From positions 434,001 to 498,000 of the forward strand of contig NZ_CP029347.1 of NCBI RefSeq assembly GCF_003143555.1: 64,000 nt of DNA. The letters are read 5' to 3'. Below are positions 28,472 through 37,064 of the stretch, one piece after another. The notes under the pieces are model-generated. The model worked only from the letters and a program-made list of their open reading frames with translations. It had not been told where the DNA came from and ran no database searches. The position numbers and the translations under genes were made by a program. This DNA is from Saliniradius amylolyticus (GTDB lineage Bacteria; Pseudomonadota; Gammaproteobacteria; Enterobacterales; Alteromonadaceae). Positions within the stretch are counted from its first letter, which is position 1; each line of letters opens with the position of its first letter.

Positions 28472-28900
28472 ATGCAACTCTCCCGAGAGAGTAAAATCGT
28501 CAGTGCTTTATTGCTCATCGCCGTACCAAGCATCATGTATGGTGGCCTTACCCTTCTGGGTATTCTCACTGAGGGGACTGCCGGGTTAAAACCCGGGAAT
28601 TTGTCCCTCAATGAAACTCAGTGGTCACTGTGGCGAGCCGGTCATGCTCACGCAGGCGTTTATGTTCTGTTATCCCTAATCCTTCAGCCATTGGTCGATC
28701 AAACCGCTTTCACAGGCTCACTTAAATGGTTAGCTCGACTTGGAGCGCCCATCGCTTCGGTGATTGTTCCTGCAGGCTTTTTTGGTGTGGCTTTCATGCC
28801 GGGTTTTAAGTGGGTGATGTACGTCGGTATTGCTTGCTTAGCCATTTCAATGCTACTGACAGGAGTTGGTCTGCTTCGGAATCTACGCCCAAATACATAA
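28472..28900 (+). CDS. Four-helix inner membrane protein, function unknown
   Basis: A 142-residue protein with about four hydrophobic segments (about 10-30, 55-75, 87-105 and 114-134). The most striking feature is the RAGHAHAGVYVL sequence at the start of the second helix, with two histidines on one helix face, which suggests metal or haem contact. The ATG follows AGGAGCGC. I do not recognise the family. The frame is open 25 codons upstream but lacks a start with a ribosome site. Confidence 0.7.
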   Translation: MQLSRESKIVSALLLIAVPSIMYGGLTLLGILTEGTAGLKPGNLSLNETQWSLWRAGHAHAGVYVLLSLILQPLVDQTAFTGSLKWLARLGAPIASVIVPAGFFGVAFMPGFKWVMYVGIACLAISMLLTGVGLLRNLRPNT

Positions 28901-29024
28901 TGCAACTGATGCCGAGCGACCAGTTCAACAGTATTGACTCTCGTTATCTCGGGGGCGTGTTCGAGAGGCTGCCGTTTGTGTTATAGATCATCCATGCAAA
29001 CTCAGTTTTTAGCCGAGCGCCTTA

Positions 29025-29621
29025 ATGTCTGACTGTGGCTGTGAACAGGCCGACCAACTTGAAAAGCAAACCCTGATCGCGCTGTTAACGATTAATGGGG
29101 TGATGTTTGTGGTTGAGTTGATCTTTGGAATTATTGCCCAGTCCACCGGCCTGCTTGCCGATTCACTGGATATGCTGGCCGATGCCCTGGTCTATGGGCT
29201 ATCCCTTTACGCAGTGGGGCAGGGGCTTCGTCGGCAAGCGGGGGCGGCGCGGGTGAGTGGTTATCTGCAACTGATTCTGGGACTGGGAGTGCTTCTCGAA
29301 GTTGTCCGGCGATGGGTGTATGGCAGCGAGCCACAGAGCCTGTTGATGATCTCCGTAGCCCTTGGTGCACTGGTGGCTAATGTGGTGTGTTTGGCGATGG
29401 TTGCCAAACATCGGCACGGTGGCGTGCATATGCGCGCCTCATGGATCTTTTCTGCTAACGATGTCATCGCCAATATTGGGGTGATGTTGTCGGGCGTGCT
29501 GGTGGCCGTGCTGGGCAGTCGTTTGCCCGATCTACTGATTGGCTCCCTGATTGCCGCGTTAGTGATGTGGGGTGGGGGAAAAATTTTGCGTGAGGCTCAC
29601 ACCGCGACACAGTCGGCTTAG
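29025..29621 (+). CDS. Short cation diffusion facilitator (CDF-like transporter)
   Basis: A 198-residue membrane protein with six hydrophobic segments of the CDF fold. The metal-site helices are recognisable as ADSLDMLADALVYG (helix 2, two Asp) and SANDVIANIGVMLSG (helix 5, Asn-Asp). The cytosolic C-terminal domain of normal CDF proteins is absent, so the protein ends right after helix 6. The N-terminal MSDCGCEQ offers a Cys pair. Substrate is presumably a divalent or soft metal. It is followed 36 nt later by a GDCCVxC protein gene, so the two probably form one metal-related operon. Confidence 0.83.
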   Translation: MSDCGCEQADQLEKQTLIALLTINGVMFVVELIFGIIAQSTGLLADSLDMLADALVYGLSLYAVGQGLRRQAGAARVSGYLQLILGLGVLLEVVRRWVYGSEPQSLLMISVALGALVANVVCLAMVAKHRHGGVHMRASWIFSANDVIANIGVMLSGVLVAVLGSRLPDLLIGSLIAALVMWGGGKILREAHTATQSA

Positions 29622-29657
29622 CCAGTCACGGACTTAATACGGAGGTGAGTGAACACT

Positions 29658-29867
29658 ATGAATTCGATAATCCTCGAATCCACCATAACCTGCCCGGAGT
29701 GTGGGTATCAAAAACAGGAAACCATGCCGACGGACGCCTGTCAGTTTTTCTATCAATGTGAACAATGCCATCGCATCATCAGGCCCAAGCCGGGAGACTG
29801 CTGTGTGTACTGCTCCTATGGCACAGTCAAATGTCCGCCGGTACAGCAAGGTCAGTGCTGTCGCTGA
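29658..29867 (+). CDS. GDCCVxC-motif small protein (cysteine form of a family with selenoprotein members)
   Basis: A 69-residue cysteine-rich protein. It has CPECG near the start, FYQCEQCHRII in the middle and the family hallmark GDCCVYCSYG, ending PVQQGQCCR. It has ten cysteines in all. In part of this family one residue of the GDCCVxC box is selenocysteine; here all positions are Cys codons and no in-frame TGA occurs. Known relatives sit beside mercury and other metal-resistance genes; here the partner is the CDF gene. A GTG three codons upstream is an alternative start behind GGAGG. Confidence 0.85.
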   Translation: MNSIILESTITCPECGYQKQETMPTDACQFFYQCEQCHRIIRPKPGDCCVYCSYGTVKCPPVQQGQCCR

Positions 29868-29971
29868 TAACCCCCTCCAATTGTCTTTGTTGCTTGGTTT
29901 ATTTTTTTCACCGAAACAGTGTTAAACAGTACCACCTTCGAGCTTCGCTGCGTTTTTTATACCTTTGTATC

Positions 29972-30022
29972 GCTACAGATGGCTACAGATAGCTACAGAT
30001 GGCTACAGTGATATGGCTACAG
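29972..30022 (+). repeat. Iterated GCTACAG repeat, 10-bp period
   Basis: GCTACAGAT starts at 29972, 29982 and 29992; GCTACAG also starts at 30002 and, after a 14-nt step, at 30016. Four copies are exactly one helical turn apart and so lie on one DNA face. The fifth overlaps the -35 position of the promoter below. Confidence 0.93.
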
Positions 30023-30039
30023 TTTACCTTGCCCGAAAG

Positions 30040-30045
30040 TATAAT
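30040..30045 (+). promoter_or_regulatory. Consensus -10 element TATAAT with an activator-like array upstream
   Basis: A perfect TATAAT. The hexamer 17 bp upstream (30017-30022, CTACAG) is a poor -35 sequence but is part of the last GCTACAG copy. This arrangement is typical of promoters that need an activator bound at and above -35. It would give a leader of about 140 nt for the ImpA-like gene. Confidence 0.6.
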
Positions 30046-30193
30046 TTGGTCGAGTTAGGCGATTGCTATGTGGCAATCCGGTTAACCTAAATCGCGCGGA
30101 CGGGATCAACTTAAACAAGGAACGGAAGTTGCGAAAAATGAGGCTAGATGCTGCAACCGTTCCGCAAAATCATCTACAAAATGAGTCATTCTA

Positions 30194-33100
30194 ATGTTTA
30201 GGAAAAATTTGATACCTCTGTTCGTCACGGCCGCTTTCAGCGGTCCTGGCCTGGCACAGGTAGCGGAGGTCACAGTCTCCGGTACCGATGGATTCAATAT
30301 CTCACAGACAACAACCGTGACTGCGGTGCAGCAGTTCGAATACGCTCTGTGGGGCAATGGGGAGCTGTATTTAAAGTCCCTGACCTGGGACCCCGGTAAA
30401 TACTCCATCTATTTCGATACCGATGTTGGTAACAACATTCCGTTTCTGATGAGCAATAATAACGACGAGTCGGTGCCCCTGGCACTTGCAGGCGTGGGTG
30501 AGAATGCGCCATTTCTTGCGATGGGTGGCAATCCACTGAGCGACGACGGAAGGAACGACGCTACAGCCAGTGACACTCTAATGACAATGATGCGAAATGG
30601 CGTAACGTGGCTGCTGAGCGGAACCCCACCGGAGAACCTTGACCATGTGGTGCTGGCCCATCTCAGTCGCACCGACTACACCTATTCTGTTGAGTGGTTG
30701 CAGGACCTTAATGCCGATATGTCTGTCAATGAACGTAGCGCATGTAATGGCAGTGCTTTGGCGGATTGTTTAGCGGACGATGCCGTCCAACTGTTGATCC
30801 TGTCTAACAGCGGCGGAGACGATGTCGCCGAGTCTGTTCGCGCTATTTTAGCGCAAGCGCGTGCGCAGGGAATGCCGGTGCTGTACATGCACAACAGTTG
30901 GGACCACCAGGACCTGAGCAAGGCAGTCTTTGAGGAACTCGGTATTGTTGGTGGTTCTATGAACTACTTCACCGAACATAAAGTAGTGGATTACCCTGTC
31001 AGTGAGTTGAACGCGCAGATATCAGAACAATACACAAACATAGAAGCGCAAGTTCAAGATCTTGGTGAGAGTGTCTGGTTGTCTTTCTTGAGTAACTGTA
31101 GTTCTGAAGACTGGTGCAGCAACCTGGACGTTTTCAATTGGTCGGGATCGGGCGAGACTGATTGGAGCTTGACGTTCGACTCAGGAGAATCGTCCTGGAG
31201 TGCAGATAGTGGCATGTCTGGTGATCCGGCAGAGAATGACAGTGATTCCTCTAATGATCAGGTCGTTGGTGACAGCGGTGTCACTGATGAACAGGCCACC
31301 GATGATGGTGCTGTAAGCGACGAGCAGGCCACCGATGATGGTGCTGTGAGCGATGAGCAGACCACCGACGATGGTGTTGTGAGCGATGAGCAGGCCACCG
31401 ACGATGGTGCTGTAAGCGACGAGCAGGCCACCGATGATGGTGTTGTGAGCGACGAACAGGCCACCGACGATGGTGTAGTGAGCGACGAGCAGGCCACCGA
31501 CGATGGTGTTGTGAGCGATGAGCAGGCCACCGATGATGGTGTTGTGAGCGACGAACAGGCCACCGACGATGGTGTAGTGAGCGATGAGCAGGCCACCGAC
31601 GATGGTGTTGTGAGCGATGAGCAGGCCACCGATGATGGTGTTGTGAGCGACGAGCAGGCCACCGACGATGGTGTTGTGAGCGATGAGCCAACGGACACTG
31701 ATGCTGAGATGTCTGAGGATCCGGCAAACAGCGATTCCAATGAGTCCTCACCACTGGAGCGTGCTCTGGCTACGGGGTCAATTGAAGGTCTGTCAGGGCC
31801 GGCGCAAGTGACAGAGGCTCTTGAAGATTTGCAGAGAGAAACCTCGGCCACGGCACAACAGATTGAAGAGGCCCTGTTGTCCAAAGGGAATCTGTCGCTG
31901 GCAGACCTTACCTGGGATCCGGGTCGACAGTCCATCTATTTCAATAGCGTTGCTGGTAACGCCACACCGATATTGATAAGTAATAACAAAGCTGACTCCG
32001 TAGCATTGGCATTGGCAGGCCTGGATACCAGTGCGCCGTTTCTGGCGATGGCAGGAAACCCATTGGCCGACGATGCTGAGAACGACGCTACAGTCAGTGA
32101 TACTATGCTGACAGTGATGAGAAACAGCCTGGAGTGGCTCACGGGAGAGCCGCCAGAAGCCATCAATAATGTGGTGTTCTCTCACGTGGGTTACAACGAC
32201 CGCGTCTACACAGAGGACTGGCTGCAAAGCTTGAATCCAGATGTCACCATCAACGCGCGCACAGCGTGTAATGGTGAGGCTTTAGCGGAATGCTTGGCGG
32301 ACGATGCTGTTCAACTGCTGATTTTGTCTAACAGCTACGGAGAGAATGGCATTATTGCCGATTCAGTGCGGCCTGCTCTGGCACAGGCACGCGCGCAAGG
32401 CATCCCCGTGCTATACATGCACAGAAGCTGGTATCATCGCGAACTGAGCCAGGCGATCTTCAACGAACTCGGTATTGTCTTTGGTTCTTCGAACTACTTT
32501 AGCGAGTACAAAGTACAGAACTATCGTATCAGTGACTTGAGAGGCGACATATCGGACGAACGCACCAGCTTTAGTGCGCTGATTCAGCATCTTGAAGACG
32601 GTGCCTGGTCGTTTGACCTGAGTAACTGCGATTCTGAAGATTGGTGCAGTAACGTAGCTGGTTTGGAATCTGACTTCCTGTCTGTGGCTACGCAAATTCA
32701 GTCAGGTTTAAAATACTATGATCGCATGGGTGTTCGTCTTTTCGAGGAGACGGACTACAGATTAGACAAGCTTCTTGTATTGTTGGCTGACCTGTATCGC
32801 CAGGAAGTGAACTATCCGATGTATCACACCTCAGGTGAAGATACCGCCTATATACGAGCATTGTTTGCCGACATGGCGCAGTATCAAAGCCGCAATGCCG
32901 CGGTAGCTCCGCCTGATCTGGGCGCTTTCAGCCGGACTGATTTCAGTCACATTACACCGGTTGATCGAACCATCACGCTCACATCTCAAGAGCCGTTCCT
33001 GGCTGCTGGAGTCTACGCTTTGCCGGGTGTGCCGGTTACAGTAACCCGCACCGATACCAATGCAGTAACTACCGGTGTTTTTGTGAATACGCAGCGGGAT

Positions 33101-34366
33101 GCGGCGACCCAAATCTGGAAGAAGGGATTTGACCGTCCTCGTTTCCTTAGAGGAGAAACCCTGCCTCTTGTACCGGGTGAAAGTGTGACCTTCGTTTCTG
33201 TTTATGGCGGTCCCATCCAGATCGATTTCGATACCAAAGAAGTCGATGTAACGGTGGAGTTTGAGCAGGTGGGAGAGCACCCTTACTGGAATGGTCCCGA
33301 AGACGACAACACGTTCGATATGGCGTTATCCGATGGCGCTTTCGACTGGGCTGAGTTGTCTACGCCTGGCTTTGAGGTGCATAGTCAATTGGAGAAAATG
33401 CGCGAAACAGTAAGCGCAAGCGAGTTCTGGTCTTCGGCCAGCGAGATTGCAAACGCTACCCAAACTTATATCTCCAATTATCCCCACATCGTGGCGGGGC
33501 TGCAGGGCGATGGTATCGATACCGTCGGTGAGATACATGACTTCGCGAATGCCCGGGGCTTGACCGTTGAAACCCTTAGCATGGCGAAGCATATGAACGC
33601 CGATCGCGCCACTTGTGGTGCAGGCTGTTCCGGTAACCCTTATGATGCAAACTGGGCATTCGGGCCGACCAAGCACGGTGACTTGCACGAACTTGGTCAC
33701 GGTCTGGAGAGCGACCGGTTCCGTTTCCACACTGAGAATGGCAGTATCTGGGAGTTGCATGCAACCACCAACATCTACTCTTACTACTCTAAGTCGCGTT
33801 ACGCTGCTGAGTACGGGACCGACTCCGAGTGTCAGAGCCTGCCGTTTGAGGAGTTGTATGAACAACTCTCGAGTGCTGCACAGGAGGCTGATCCCAAACA
33901 AGCCATGTCTAAAAACAACCTGACTCATTGGGACTTGGGTGTGACGACCTATGTTCAATTTATAATGGCGGCTGAAAACAGCGGTGCATTGGACAATGGG
34001 TGGCACTTGTGGGGCCGTTTACACATTCTGGAGCGCAATTTTAGTGCTGCACTGAACAGTGTAACAGCCTGGTCAAAGGCTCGTGATGGACTGGGTTTTG
34101 GCAGCTTTACTCTTACCGAAGCTAAGGCTTTGAGTAACAATGACTGGATGCTGATAGCACTGAGTAATGCCGCTGAGCGGGATTACCGTGCGCTCTTCGA
34201 CTTATATGGTCTGAGTTACAGTAGCGCAGCCGAGAACCAGTTGGATCTGGCAGGGTTTGTATCTTTACCGGCTGTCTTCTATGCCGCTAATGATAGCAAT
34301 TTCTGCTACGGACTGGATAAGCCTGCACTCGATCCGGCTTCTGACAGCTGGCCACACAGTGAGTGA
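30194..34366 (+). CDS. Secreted M60-like zinc metallopeptidase (ImpA type) with duplicated N-terminal domain and acidic tandem repeats
   Basis: A 1390-residue secreted protein. A signal peptide (about 1-21) is followed by a GATase-like domain, copy A (about 51-312), with TWDPG at 64, LADDAVQLLILSNS, GMPVLYMHNSWDH and a closing SNCSSEDWCSN. An acidic linker follows, with twelve units of VSDEQATDDG type (363-493). Copy B (about 560-822) repeats the same landmarks, TWDPG at 573 and SNCDSEDWCSN at 809. The C-terminal catalytic region has the zinc site HELGH (1165-1169) and a third ligand, probably E1187, in WELH, fitting HExxH-x(8-28)-E of M60-like enzymes. Pseudomonas IMPa and the SslE/AcfD proteins, which cleave mucin-type O-glycoproteins, are the known relatives; the role here is inferred. 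The signal peptide shows no lipobox and no C-terminal sorting tail is evident. Confidence 0.88.
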   Translation: MFRKNLIPLFVTAAFSGPGLAQVAEVTVSGTDGFNISQTTTVTAVQQFEYALWGNGELYLKSLTWDPGKYSIYFDTDVGNNIPFLMSNNNDESVPLALAGVGENAPFLAMGGNPLSDDGRNDATASDTLMTMMRNGVTWLLSGTPPENLDHVVLAHLSRTDYTYSVEWLQDLNADMSVNERSACNGSALADCLADDAVQLLILSNSGGDDVAESVRAILAQARAQGMPVLYMHNSWDHQDLSKAVFEELGIVGGSMNYFTEHKVVDYPVSELNAQISEQYTNIEAQVQDLGESVWLSFLSNCSSEDWCSNLDVFNWSGSGETDWSLTFDSGESSWSADSGMSGDPAENDSDSSNDQVVGDSGVTDEQATDDGAVSDEQATDDGAVSDEQTTDDGVVSDEQATDDGAVSDEQATDDGVVSDEQATDDGVVSDEQATDDGVVSDEQATDDGVVSDEQATDDGVVSDEQATDDGVVSDEQATDDGVVSDEQATDDGVVSDEPTDTDAEMSEDPANSDSNESSPLERALATGSIEGLSGPAQVTEALEDLQRETSATAQQIEEALLSKGNLSLADLTWDPGRQSIYFNSVAGNATPILISNNKADSVALALAGLDTSAPFLAMAGNPLADDAENDATVSDTMLTVMRNSLEWLTGEPPEAINNVVFSHVGYNDRVYTEDWLQSLNPDVTINARTACNGEALAECLADDAVQLLILSNSYGENGIIADSVRPALAQARAQGIPVLYMHRSWYHRELSQAIFNELGIVFGSSNYFSEYKVQNYRISDLRGDISDERTSFSALIQHLEDGAWSFDLSNCDSEDWCSNVAGLESDFLSVATQIQSGLKYYDRMGVRLFEETDYRLDKLLVLLADLYRQEVNYPMYHTSGEDTAYIRALFADMAQYQSRNAAVAPPDLGAFSRTDFSHITPVDRTITLTSQEPFLAAGVYALPGVPVTVTRTDTNAVTTGVFVNTQRDAATQIWKKGFDRPRFLRGETLPLVPGESVTFVSVYGGPIQIDFDTKEVDVTVEFEQVGEHPYWNGPEDDNTFDMALSDGAFDWAELSTPGFEVHSQLEKMRETVSASEFWSSASEIANATQTYISNYPHIVAGLQGDGIDTVGEIHDFANARGLTVETLSMAKHMNADRATCGAGCSGNPYDANWAFGPTKHGDLHELGHGLESDRFRFHTENGSIWELHATTNIYSYYSKSRYAAEYGTDSECQSLPFEELYEQLSSAAQEADPKQAMSKNNLTHWDLGVTTYVQFIMAAENSGALDNGWHLWGRLHILERNFSAALNSVTAWSKARDGLGFGSFTLTEAKALSNNDWMLIALSNAAERDYRALFDLYGLSYSSAAENQLDLAGFVSLPAVFYAANDSNFCYGLDKPALDPASDSWPHSE
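31280..31672 (+). repeat. In-frame 33-bp tandem repeat (12 units) encoding an acidic linker
   Basis: One 30-bp and eleven 33-bp units encode (V/A)VSDEQ(A/T)TDDG, then a broken unit (VVSDEP). The first unit lacks one codon. Variation is mostly synonymous (GAC/GAT, GAG/GAA, GTT/GTA). A 99-bp block (31442-31540) is repeated at 31541-31639 with a single base change, showing recent unequal exchange or slippage. Confidence 0.97.
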
Positions 34367-34372
34367 TATTAT

Positions 34373-34392
34373 GCGCCCTCAGTAGAGGGCGC
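34373..34392 (+). terminator. Hairpin after the ImpA-like gene
   Basis: Perfect 8-bp stem GCGCCCTC / GAGGGCGC with an AGTA loop, 6 nt after the stop. There is no U-tract, so termination efficiency is uncertain. Confidence 0.6.
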
Positions 34393-34617
34393 TACTGAGT
34401 TAATGCAGGTCGGGCTGACAACGCCAGACCTGCTCTATTCTGAGGCCTGAGTATAGACAGCGCCGCTATCAATCCGACCTTCGGCCACCCAAGACTCCTG
34501 TATAGTCGGCTATTTAATCGCCATTCTTTGTCAATTCTCTTGATCTCATCCAGGTCCATCACTGTGTATTCGAGCCTATACTGTCTGTAGTTGAAGGCAT
34601 AAAGGAGCCAGTGCTCA

Positions 34618-36126
34618 ATGAATTGGGGTGAAATTATCGGTTTTCTGGGGCTGTTCTTGACCGGCATGTGGTTAATGACAGAAGGCCTGAAAGTAGCGGG
34701 CGGTAATGCTCTCAAATCCATCCTCAAACATTGGATCAACAGTCGCTGGCGCGGCTTTGTGGCCGGTGTTGCCATTACCGGTTTAGTGCAGTCTTCCAGT
34801 GCGGTAACGGTCGCCACCATCGGTTTTGTCAATGCCAGATTGATGACTTTTGCCCAGTCTGTATGGGTGGTGTTTGGCAGTAATGTGGGCACCACCCTTA
34901 CTGCATGGCTTGTGACCCTGATCGGGTTCAAGTTTCAGCTCACGGCCATCACCTTGCCCATTATTGGCATCGGTGCCTTTTTGCGTATTTTCTCGCCCTA
35001 TGTCAAAGGTCAGTCGCTGGGTATGGCGCTGGCAGGCTTTGGCTTGCTGTTTATGGGCATCGACGGTTTGGGCGGCGCATTTACCGGTATCTCCCCGGAC
35101 AGTCTGTCGTTCGACTGGCTCGAGTCGCCGGTGGCCGTTGGTGCGCTGTTGGGACTGCTGCTGACGGCTCTTACTCAGTCGTCCAGTGCCGCCATCGCCA
35201 TTGTGTTAACCGCATCGGCCACTGGGGTGGCGGGGATTGATATGGCGGCCGCTGCGGTAATCGGTGCCAATGTAGGCACCACCTCAACCGCTATGTTGGC
35301 CAGTTTTGGGGCAACGGCCGCAGCCAAACGGCTTATTAGCATGCATGTATTGTTTAATGTGATTACCGCCAGCGTGGCATTGTTGCTGTTGCCCTTGTTA
35401 CTGATATGGGTGGGGGATTCTGTGAAGGCCGATAACATACCGATGTTTCTGGCCATCTTTCACAGCTGTTTTAACCTACTGGGCGCCGTCATCATGGTGT
35501 TTCTGGAGCCAAAGCTCAGTCACTGGCTGCTGCAAAAATTCCGGCGTCAGCGTAAGGCGCTGAATATCGATAAATCCCTGGCCTCGGTGCCCGCACTGGC
35601 GGCGGATGCCATCGATGAGCAGCTGCATGTTCTGTTTGCCGAAATCAGCCGCTTTGCCTTGCTGCACAAAGATGAAAAGGGGGCTCTGCGGCTATATAAG
35701 GAGCAGGCTGAGGGCCTGGATGAATTTATCCGCCAAACGGCGGTCTCCCCACTGACTCAGGCACAATCCCAGCAACTGACCTCCGCACTGTCGGTATTGG
35801 ATCGTCTGAACTCGACGCTGGATGCCTGTTTGGAACTACAACAATTACTGCCGGCCGAGCACTTACCGGGTGAGGTTGTAAACTGGCTGCAGCAGCATCA
35901 AGAGGCCGACAGCACGGCAGACTGGCAGGCCTTTACGAATAGCTATAACGCCTTGCGAAAAGCCATTATTGGTCAGCAGCTTTCATCCGGTGACGATGCG
36001 TTGTATGTGGATGAAAGCCTGCGGCTTATTGCTCTGTTTATGCAGATTAAGCGCAAGCTGCGGGAAGCCTGGCGTACCGGCGAGCCGGTTAGCATCGAGA
36101 CGTTGCCTGAGGTAACGCAAAACTAG
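34618..36126 (+). CDS. Na+/phosphate cotransporter family protein (NptA/YjbB-like)
   Basis: This is a Na+-coupled phosphate carrier of the inner membrane. The 502-residue protein has the inverted duplicated Na/Pi domain with its two QSSS motifs, GLVQSSSAVTVATIGFVNA and ALTQSSSAAIAIVLTASA, each followed by a GANVGTT-type loop (FGSNVGTTLTAW and IGANVGTTSTAM). After residue 300 comes a PhoU-like helical domain rich in Leu and Gln. The ATG follows AAAGGAG. Its stop shares the palindrome CTAG with the stop of the convergent purU gene. Confidence 0.92.
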   Translation: MNWGEIIGFLGLFLTGMWLMTEGLKVAGGNALKSILKHWINSRWRGFVAGVAITGLVQSSSAVTVATIGFVNARLMTFAQSVWVVFGSNVGTTLTAWLVTLIGFKFQLTAITLPIIGIGAFLRIFSPYVKGQSLGMALAGFGLLFMGIDGLGGAFTGISPDSLSFDWLESPVAVGALLGLLLTALTQSSSAAIAIVLTASATGVAGIDMAAAAVIGANVGTTSTAMLASFGATAAAKRLISMHVLFNVITASVALLLLPLLLIWVGDSVKADNIPMFLAIFHSCFNLLGAVIMVFLEPKLSHWLLQKFRRQRKALNIDKSLASVPALAADAIDEQLHVLFAEISRFALLHKDEKGALRLYKEQAEGLDEFIRQTAVSPLTQAQSQQLTSALSVLDRLNSTLDACLELQQLLPAEHLPGEVVNWLQQHQEADSTADWQAFTNSYNALRKAIIGQQLSSGDDALYVDESLRLIALFMQIKRKLREAWRTGEPVSIETLPEVTQN

Positions 36127-36977
36127 GCAAACACCACTGTCTTGTTCTGGTGAATGATCACCCGCTCTTCCAGGTGGTAGCGAATCCCATTGGCCAGAGC
36201 CTGCTTTTCACAGTTTTTGCCTTTGCGCACCATATCCTCCGCGGTGTCTGAGTGGCTGATGCGCATTACTTCCTGCTCGATAATGGGGCCTTCGTCTAAG
36301 TCCGGGGTGACATAGTGGCAGGTGGCACCGATAAGCTTCACACCGCGCTCGTACGCTTGTTGATAAGGCCTCGCTCCGGCAAAGGAGGGCAAAAAGCTGT
36401 GATGAATATTAATGGCCTTACCCGCCAGTCGCTGGCATAAGTTATCGGGCAGAATTTGCATAAAGCGGGCAAGCACGGTGAGATTCACCTGATAAAAATC
36501 CAGCAGGTGCTCGATATCGCTAAAGGCCTGCGCCTTGCCTAAGGCGTCGAAATCTACCCAGTGATAGGGGATGTCATGCCAGTCGGCAAACTGCTGAAGG
36601 TGCGGATGATTGGCGATGATGCAGACGATGTCACAATGCAGCTCGCCGGTGTGCCAGCGATGCAGTAAGTCGTTTAAGCAGTGGGACTCCTTGCTGGCCA
36701 GCAAGGCCACTTTTTGTTTTTGGTGAGAGTCGGTCAGCCGCCAGTTCATCTGGTATCTGTCGGCGATGGGCTCAAACTCGCCGCGAAAGGCTTCCAGGCT
36801 CAACGGCAGGGAGTCGGCACGAATTTCGTGGCGCATAAAAAAGCGCCCGGTTTGTTGGTCGGTATGATGGTTCGCTTCGACAATGGTGGCGTTGTGCTGG
36901 GCCAGGAACTGACTGACCGCCGCCACCAACCCGACTTGATCCGGGCAGTCGATAACAAGACGAAAGGTTTGTTGCAT
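36123..36977 (-). CDS. purU: Formyltetrahydrofolate deformylase
   Basis: PurU hydrolyses 10-formyl-THF to formate and THF, balancing one-carbon pools and feeding formate to PurT. The 284-residue protein has an N-terminal ACT domain (RLVIDCPDQVGLVAAVSQFL) and a C-terminal formyltransferase domain. That domain contains the catalytic Asn and His in INIHHSFLPSFAGARPY and the Asp in TPDLDEGPII. Architecture and length match E. coli PurU. Confidence 0.95.
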   Translation of the reverse strand: MQQTFRLVIDCPDQVGLVAAVSQFLAQHNATIVEANHHTDQQTGRFFMRHEIRADSLPLSLEAFRGEFEPIADRYQMNWRLTDSHQKQKVALLASKESHCLNDLLHRWHTGELHCDIVCIIANHPHLQQFADWHDIPYHWVDFDALGKAQAFSDIEHLLDFYQVNLTVLARFMQILPDNLCQRLAGKAINIHHSFLPSFAGARPYQQAYERGVKLIGATCHYVTPDLDEGPIIEQEVMRISHSDTAEDMVRKGKNCEKQALANGIRYHLEERVIIHQNKTVVFA

Positions 36978-37064
36978 CTTAGTCTACAAATCAAAGGCTT
37001 TGGTTAATCATCGCTAATCATAGGTAGCTTGTCTATCTGGTTTGCTACTCCCGGCCTACCAGCC

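Larger units (their letters stand above)
29868..30193 (+). other. Promoter and leader region of the large secreted peptidase
   Basis: This 326-nt region has no gene. It holds the iterated GCTACAG array and a TATAAT hexamer (listed separately), then about 150 nt of untranslated leader. There is no strong Shine-Dalgarno before the ATG at 30194 (nearest purine run GAG at 30183), so leader structure may matter for translation. Confidence 0.6.

Noticed and set aside
29972-30022. CRISPR or attachment site at the GCTACAG repeats
   Set aside because: Units are 10 bp without spacers; there is no integrase gene nearby and no second copy was noticed elsewhere in the window.
31280-31672. CRISPR array
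   Set aside because: Repeat units are contiguous, in frame and near-identical, with no spacers, so this is a protein-coding tandem repeat.
31258-31935. Long minus-strand frame of 225 codons, and a second in another minus frame, across the acidic repeat array
   Set aside because: It is the antisense of a 33-bp repeat that lacks stops in several frames. It has serine/threonine low complexity, no ribosome site and no homology-like features.
33326-34006. 226-codon minus-strand frame inside the ImpA-like gene
   Set aside because: A shadow of the catalytic domain, with no start signal and no family resemblance.
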